Positions 58,620-64,000 of a DNA stretch of 64,000 nt are shown here, piece by piece. The position numbers were made by a program, and so were the translations under genes. Positions within the stretch are counted from its first letter, which is position 1. Every line of letters starts with the position of its first letter. The DNA is from Ctenosaura bakeri. Taxonomy: Eukaryota > Chordata > Lepidosauria > Squamata > Iguanidae. The notes beneath the pieces were generated by a model, which saw only the letters and a list, made by a program, of their open reading frames with translations, had not been told where the DNA came from and did not search any database. Location of the stretch: positions 1 to 64,000 of the forward strand of contig CAOLHI010003128.1 in the NCBI GenBank assembly GCA_948474755.1, in the 5' to 3' direction.

Positions 58620-58990
58620 GTTAACTGTCATCCTAACTTTAGCGTTCAATTATATATCTTTACACTTGAGGATCTTGTCTAGTTCCTCCATAGCTGCCCT
58701 TCAAAGCCCTAGCCTTCTTCTGATTTCTTGACTGCAGTCATGAATGCCTGAGGCAAGGTATGGAAAATCTTGAACTATTTCAATGTTTTATTTTAAGGTT
58801 ATGTAAATCATCTATGGTCATTATTTTTGGTCCTGTGGTTTTTGCAATCCCTGGTGTCTCCTTTCTTGGAGATTGGAATATATATTGAGCATTTCTAATC
58901 GGTTGGAGATTCTTACTGTTTTGGGGGCTTTCCTAAACATTATTTTGGCCTGGCATGTCTTGCTTCCTCCTTCTCAGAGTATTACTACCT
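58620..58990 (-). mobile_element. RTE/BovB-like LINE fragment
   Basis: On the minus strand, about 58895-58830 reads IYIPISKKGDTRDCKNHRT, the start of the RT region in RTE/BovB-type ORF2 (IPIPKKG...CxNYRTI), followed after a deletion by a second block (58620-58740) of GAACTAGACAAGATCCTCAA-type sequence typical of the later part. Stops and gaps show it is dead. Confidence 0.6.
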
Positions 58991-58999
58991 CATTTTCCA

Positions 59000-59167
59000 C
59001 TTCCTCCAATGTGGACCTTGTACGAAAACCCAGGCATTTTAAAAATCCACCCAGACCGAAATTTTAGCTCTGAAAAACAGGACATCTCCAAGGAATTGGA
59101 GGATGGGAATTTTAACTCTTGAAAAGGGGATAAGACCTGTAAAAGGAGAATATATGGTAACCCTGCA
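59000..59167. mobile_element. DNA-transposon fragment ending in GGTAACCCTG
   Basis: AAAACAGGACATCTCCAAGG and ATATGGTAACCCTG resemble the right part of the TAGGGTTGCCA-terminated element seen at 62582-63343. The left end is missing. Confidence 0.4.
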
Positions 59168-59822
59168 GTACGGCATTCCACATTCACTTAACCTATAGGC
59201 ACATTTTCCTCCATTATACCACAGAGGATGTACATTTGTCCCTAAAAATAGATGTGCATAGACCGTGCATATGAAGGCCTGTGATGTTCTCTTAGAATGA
59301 CCAGTGGGCCCTCTGATGTTCTTTAGGTGCATTCTTCTGTCAAATTCATGAAAAAATTCCTCTATAAAGTTCCTAAGCCAACGAGCCATTCTGCATTCAT
59401 ATTATATTCCTCAGAAGACAAATTTTATATTAAAGTTAGAAAAGGCCTTAAATGAAATGGTAGATAGGGGATTTTATATTTTAAATAAAAGTTTATGGAA
59501 TGGGACACTGAGGAGCGTAAGGTTCAAATGAGCTTTTATACTTTTATGTAGAGTGTAATCACCTTTTTCATTATTTAGACTATATTACTCTTATTAAGGA
59601 ATTTATTAGACTGTGGGATACCCGTTGGTGCTCCTTGCCTTTAGAGTAAAAAAGATTGCATCTCAAGATTGATGTTACTAGTGTGGGCATTACTATCTTA
59701 AATCTAGGAAGGGGCCTAGCTGATAGTAAGCATGTATACAGTGCTTTTTCAAAAGTTGCCCTGAACTACCAAATGTTGTGGTAATGACAAAGAGTAAAGA
59801 ATTATTTCAGGAAATTACATTG
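59168..59822. other. No gene seen
   Basis: Unique sequence with short frames only. Confidence 0.4.
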
Positions 59823-60016
59823 CTCTTGTTGCGTGCCTTTGAGTCCTTTCCAACTTATGGAGATCCTAAAGTGAACCTACCATGGGGTTTTCTGGGGCAG
59901 AGAGTGTGTGACATGCCCAAGGTCACCCAGTGGGTTTCCATGGCCAAGTGGGGAGTTGAACCCTTGTCTCCAGGGCCATAGTCCAAAACTCAAATCACTA
60001 CACCATGCTGATTCTC
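59823..60016 (-). mobile_element. tRNA-derived SINE
   Basis: Tail GCGTGCCTTTGAGTCCTTTC and the tRNA-like head to CACTACACCATGCTGATTC. Short subfamily. A good-quality copy. Confidence 0.88.
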
Positions 60017-60839
60017 ATTGCAGATTACATTACAGATTACTTTTCAAAGGAACTTTCCAAGTGCTGTTCACATTCATATATCCCTTGTCTTTTAATTTAT
60101 TTTTCTTTGGGGTTTTTTGGGGGGAGGGAAGTCACTGTTGTCACCTATAACAGCTTATTTCAGTACCTGTCTCCTCAAGGGTGCCACATGATTAATCCAT
60201 AAAGCCCTAGATGTTGCATTATATTACTGCCGTTTAGATATGAAAGATAAATTAGATTGTAGAATGCTAACCTATGACCATTCTTTGATACAATGTACCT
60301 ATGCCAGTGACAGGAATTAATATTCCAAGACATCAAGTTATTTGCATTGTACCCCCAACTTTCAGCTATAATATTCTCTCCCTTTCTCACCCCTGATCAC
60401 GCTTCAGTCTTTCCAAAGAAGGGGTAGCTGTAAATCTCTGTGAAGTTCCCATGATTAGTTTCTTTTGGAACTGTGCCAAAGGATAAGTCTGCTTCCAATA
60501 CCATTTTAACATGCAGCTTCAATCAAGAATTCATTTATTAATCCTTCCAATTGAGGCTAGATTAACCAGCTCTGGTGTTTGAGTGACAACAAGTAACTCG
60601 GCACCTTTTGATAGTTCCCCCCTTCCTTTCTCCCTTCAATCAAAAGCACCCATGCCAAATAGAAGTTAGGACATCCCACCCTGGGACTTAGAGATAGATT
60701 GTTATCAGGATGACTAGTGGCCTAGAATGCAGCAAGGTCACGTTCAATTTATGATTAGCAATAACCCCAAGGCCCCTTGGTTATGTTGTACTCCTGATCC
60801 ATATATCTCTCTGTGCATTTGGTTTTTGTGGCCTAAATA
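60017..60839. other. No gene; possible conserved stretch 60470-60640
   Basis: 60470-60640 is repeat-free with ATTCATTTATTAATCC and GGCTAGATTAACCAGC words. By appearance only. Confidence 0.3.
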
Positions 60840-61095
60840 TAGGATTTTACATCTGTTTCTGTTTCATTTTATTCATTTCTGCCCACTTTTCTAGTTCATC
60901 TAGGTCCTTTTGAATTCTGTGCCTGTCTTCCAATGTGTTAGCCAACTCTGACAGTGTTGTATCCTCTGCAAACTTGATAAAGATTTTTTCCACCCCATCA
61001 TCTAAGCCATTGATAAAAATATTGAAGACCAATGGCCCTCGGTCAGAACCCCAAGGCCCTTGAGACCTCCTTCCAGTTTGAAGCACAGCCATTTG
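60840..61095 (-). mobile_element. CR1-type LINE RT fragment
   Basis: The minus frame 60847-61092 reads GPLVFNIFINGLDDGV, KFAEDT (the FADD catalytic motif with D to E), LANTLEDRHRIQKDLDEL and EKWAEMNKMK. This is the RT palm of CR1-type LINEs. The altered catalytic residue and loss of both ends show it is dead. It overlaps in content with 36885-37115. Confidence 0.85.
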
Positions 61096-61254
61096 CTGAG
61101 ATTTTGGTCCAAATAGCCCTTTTCAGTATAATGGGGCAGGCTACTAAGGATTCTATAAACCCCCATGAGCCTTAAGCAAGATTAATTATTATTATTGCTG
61201 GCTAAGATTCCACATCACAGTCTGTGTTGTGTAACTTTATAGATCCTTAGCTAT

Positions 61255-61540
61255 GTTGCAGAGGTGCAACAGAACTGTGTTAGTGAATTGCACAAGTGCG
61301 TGTCAGGACACTGGGAGAAGTGCTCCAATGTGTGTTGGGCACTTCTGCTGTGCATTGGGCTCTTGTTCCTGTTGTGTTCCAGCACTTCCCAGCTAGAGTT
61401 TGGGTGTGTAGTATGCGGAGTGCCCCAGTGTGCCCATTGGGCATAGGATCGTGGTTCATCAGTGTCTCATCCATTGTGCAATGGATGCCCATCGGTAGTA
61501 ATGCCACATTACCCCTAGGTGGACACTGATGTTGTGAACT
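61255..61540. repeat. GTGC/GCAC-rich segment
   Basis: GTGCAAC, GCACAAGTGCGTG, AGTGCTCC, GGGCACTTC, GTGCATTGGGC, AGTGCCCC and GTGCCCATTGGGCA occur in quick succession, far above expectation for a mixed sequence. Similar wording occurs at 46100-46265. Class unknown. Confidence 0.4.
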
Positions 61541-61617
61541 ATTCTGTTCTGTTTTCTGCACAGGCAATTCCACTTAAGAAGGTTTAAATCCCATACTAAA
61601 TTCCAGATGTTGTAGAT

Positions 61618-61715
61618 CAGTGTTTCCCAGGTGTTTTGGACTTCAACTCCCAGAAGCCACACCTAGCTTGGCCAACAGTAGGAATTCTGGGAGCTAAAGT
61701 CAAAAGTCAAAGTTT
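61618..61715. mobile_element. Hairpin MITE
   Basis: TTTTGGACTTCAACTCCCAG and GAATTCTGGGAGCTAAAGTC form inverted arms around GGCCAACAGTAGG, a very common reptilian MITE pattern. Confidence 0.7.
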
Positions 61716-61982
61716 GGTACCATTGCTTCAGACATCTTTACATCCTCTGTGTTTTGCGAAAAATGATTCTGAGATAATTTAGTATATTTTTCCCCTTTTT
61801 AAGCTGAAGACACACGCACAAAACAGGACTTAAAGAAGCAGGCTGCTCAGTCCAAAAGACACCCTACCAAATGCTACTGTAGAATTGCATGAAAACAAGT
61901 CTCAGAAAGGCACGAAATCTCTCAGAGGCCGGGAGAAAAAGCTCATTGTCCTTTAACAAGAATTTTTGTTTCACTGTGGTGA

Positions 61983-62150
61983 GTTTCTATGGAATCCTGT
62001 GATTTCTATTTTCATGAGGTATTTAGATTTCTCTGCCAGAGGACACTAATGCTTTAGTTAAGGGGAATTGCTAAAGAATCTTAAGTACCTCATGGAACTA
62101 CAGATCACAGGGTTCTGTAGGATGGAGTCACAGCACAATGCAGCTGGTCT
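61983..62150. mobile_element. Decayed palindromic MITE relative
   Basis: ATGGAATCCTGTGATTTC on the left and ATCACAGGGTTCTGTAGG on the right are inverse-like, with TCTGCCAGAGGACACTAA in the centre. More diverged than the main family. Confidence 0.5.
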
Positions 62151-62310
62151 TAAATTGCTACAATGGTATAGCATGAAGGAGACCATTGTCTTGTTTCCTG
62201 TGTGAGGATTTACATCCCTAAAGACAAGAGTGACATTACTAAACTCAGCTTTTCCCCTGTCAACATCACATTGTACTTGTTCAAACAAGAAAAGTCATTT
62301 CCCCCCCCCA

Positions 62311-62490
62311 TTGTTGTTGGTGCCTTCAAGTCATTTCCAACATATGACCACTCTAAAGTGAATCTATCATGGATCTGAGAATGTGTGGCACACCTAAGGT
62401 CATCCAGTAGATTTCCATGGCTAAGTGGGGAATCAAACCCTAGTCTCCAGGGTTGTAGCCCAATACTCAAACTACTATGCCACATTGGAT
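62311..62490 (-). mobile_element. tRNA-derived SINE
   Basis: GTGCCTTCAAGTCATTTCC at the tail to CTACTATGCCACATTGG at the head. Short subfamily. Confidence 0.85.
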
Positions 62491-62581
62491 CTGTCCACAG
62501 CTCTCAGAAGCTGTTTTGGTGGTTTCAGGAAAATGTGAGGGTGTTCTGAGATACGATACAAAAACTTGTTGGGTACTGAGT

Positions 62582-63343
62582 AGGGTTGCCAGTTCAGAAT
62601 CATCCCAGGTTCTGAGTTTTCAAAGCCAAAATCTGAGGCCTAAAATGAACTCCTGGAAAGTAACTAAATACACACACAGAACCCATGAAGAGTCTTTGTA
62701 AGGTGCAACAACCAAACAATTAAGCCTCACAAAGGCCTTTTTCACATGGCATTTCCCATGTGAAAGGACCCCTGGAGTGTCACGTGATTGTGAGGAGCAG
62801 TCCACATGAAGCACTCGCAGTCACACAACGCTCCAGGGGCTGGCAGGCACCGATCACACACTATTTCATTTTCGGCTTTGAGCTGAAAATGATGTGTGAT
62901 CGGACATCGCTCCGGGGCCCCACATGCATTTACCATATGTGTGTGTGGAGCTCCAGAGCAGCGGCACTCACGCTTCCTGCCCCAGTGCAGCCTGGGAAAA
63001 TCCCGAGCTGCACTGCAGAAGGAAAAGGAGGGGCTCTCGCACTACCTGCTCACAAGCAGGCAGTGGCTGCGGAGCTGAAGCAATGGGGACGCAAGAGCCT
63101 CTCTCAAGAGGCTGCTCACACGATCCCTGCACCCCAGCTCTGCAAAAAGGTAAGCTGCAGAAAGGGCGAAAGTGTAGCAAGCTGCCACTTTAATAGATGA
63201 ATGAGAGATCTGCACCTAGTTTTTCCTACTTGCCTGGAGCTATGCCCACCAAAACAGGAAAATATGCCCCCTTGCCTCCTGCCTGAGATGCTTTGTGAAA
63301 ACTGGAGACTCAAGGCCAGACCCTGAAACTTGGCAACTCTAGT
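62582..63343. mobile_element. TAGGGTTGCCA-terminated element split by element E
   Basis: Left end TAGGGTTGCCAGTTC and right end ACTTGGCAACTCTA are inverted. Element E (62734-63167) lies inside, splitting it into a left part and a right part beginning near 63215. No transposase is seen. Confidence 0.55.
62734..63167 (+). mobile_element. GC-rich TIR element E
   Basis: Left end GGCCTTTTTCACATGGC and right end GCTGCAGAAAGGGC. The ATG frame beginning MKGPLE starts 26 bp in, exactly as in element C, and the interior is collinear with C, with an extra insert of a CATTTTCGGCTTTGAGCTGA hairpin (about 62866-62893) and of GGCAGTGGCTGCGG. A donor-like AAG|GTAAGC has GT at 63150. The 146-codon frame runs through the donor and out of the element. 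Confidence 0.8.
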
Positions 63344-63344
63344 T

Positions 63345-64000
63345 TTTTTCATGCAAAAAAAGCCCTGTGCAAATTTTGTACAGAATAAGTCCTGAATTGC
63401 AAAGATTCTCTTCATTCAAGAATTCTCCTTAGGGTTTTTTTATTTAAGAAACACATTATTGAGCATATTTCAAATGTTCATTCAATTCCTACAAGTGAGT
63501 AGCAGATGAAATCAGCATTCAGTAATGAAAAAGAACTGGAAAGGAAAAAGAAAAGGAAAATGTAAAGGAAATGTAGGAAGAAGCAAAACCTATATAGTAT
63601 CCCATTTACCCCATTTGGGTAAAAAGGCCCAACATTGTGCAAAATGATACCCAAATGGTTTTAATCTATTGACTCCCAATTTTTAAAAAGAAGAAAAGTT
63701 GGCTGTGATGGTCAAGTATCAGTAAGTCACACCACACTGAATGTATCAAACGAGATGGAGGAGTTGTTTTTGTTCTTGTCTTTTCTCCTTTCCTTGAAAA
63801 ACCTGTAAATATCCTGTGGAAGCAAAACCAGAGAGGAATAAATTCTTCTCAATGTATTTACAAATGTGAGAAGCTTTTCAAGTTGTATTTGCAATTCGCT
63901 TTCTATCAATGACCTCTATTTTCATAATCCTTCATGGAGTATCATGGTTTTAAACCGCTTTCTCTCCCTGCTGTTTTTGTTAAATGGTTTTGTGGAGGGG
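63345..64000. other. Degenerate repeat then AT-rich sequence
   Basis: 63360-63440 matches 39565-39640 (AAATTTTGTACAGAATAAGT). 63430-63700 is A/T- and A/G-rich in the style of a retroelement 3' end. No gene is supported to the end of the window. Confidence 0.35.

Noticed and set aside
60847..61092. Host reverse-transcriptase-like gene
   Set aside because: Short CR1 fragment with altered catalytic motif and neither end of the protein.
62760..63200. 146-codon frame as a conserved host protein
   Set aside because: It starts inside element E and leaves it at the right end. Similarity to the 17813 frame is explained by shared element sequence; coding status is left as a question.

Overview
The window reads as vertebrate nuclear DNA, most likely from a squamate reptile (lizard). 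The evidence is the repeat content: tRNA-derived and 5S-rRNA-derived SINEs of the type common in squamates, fragments of L1, CR1/L2-like and RTE/BovB-like LINEs, many hairpin MITEs, and long simple repeats in an AT-rich background. All reading frames are short and no spliced host gene, functional tRNA or rRNA gene, or CRISPR array could be supported. I interpret the window as intergenic or deep-intronic sequence with scattered stretches that look conserved-non-coding in style. Species and flanking gene cannot be named from the sequence.

Layout. 1-5.2 kb: mostly unique AT-rich sequence with three palindromic MITEs and one SINE. 5.2-9.0 kb: two GC-rich TIR-bounded elements (5225-5779 and 8576-9018), an L1 3' end on the minus strand, and two more MITEs. 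9.9-10.4 kb: an inverted pair of short retroelement ends resembling a degenerate hammerhead core. 11.7-15.1 kb: a 5S SINE, an L2/CR1-like LINE 3' part and an LTR-like end. 15.4-26 kb: mostly unique, with a third GC-rich element at 17787 and a palindrome around a GGAGA repeat at 21441-21605. 26-32.5 kb: dense SINEs, MITEs and LINE ends with expanded trinucleotide tails. 32.5-42 kb: Tigger-like elements, a composite GC-rich element plus MITE (34124-34773), purine-rich repeats and LINE 3' parts. 42-56 kb: SINEs, MITEs, a 180-bp purine tract with 11 spaced GGG runs, an LTR-like segment, and a probable enhancer-like block near 55.1-55.7 kb. 56-64 kb: a 100-bp minisatellite, a second LTR-like segment, BovB-like and CR1 RT fragments, and a fifth GC-rich element nested in another transposon.

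The most interesting observation is that five GC-rich, TIR-bounded elements (three unrelated interiors) share the terminal motif of the abundant palindromic MITEs. Each carries a GTRAGY 5' splice-donor-like site, all on the same strand and downstream of GC-rich sequence. They look like mobile first-exon or promoter fragments captured by a PIF/Harbinger-like transposon. The sequence supports the structure; the capture and function are inference.
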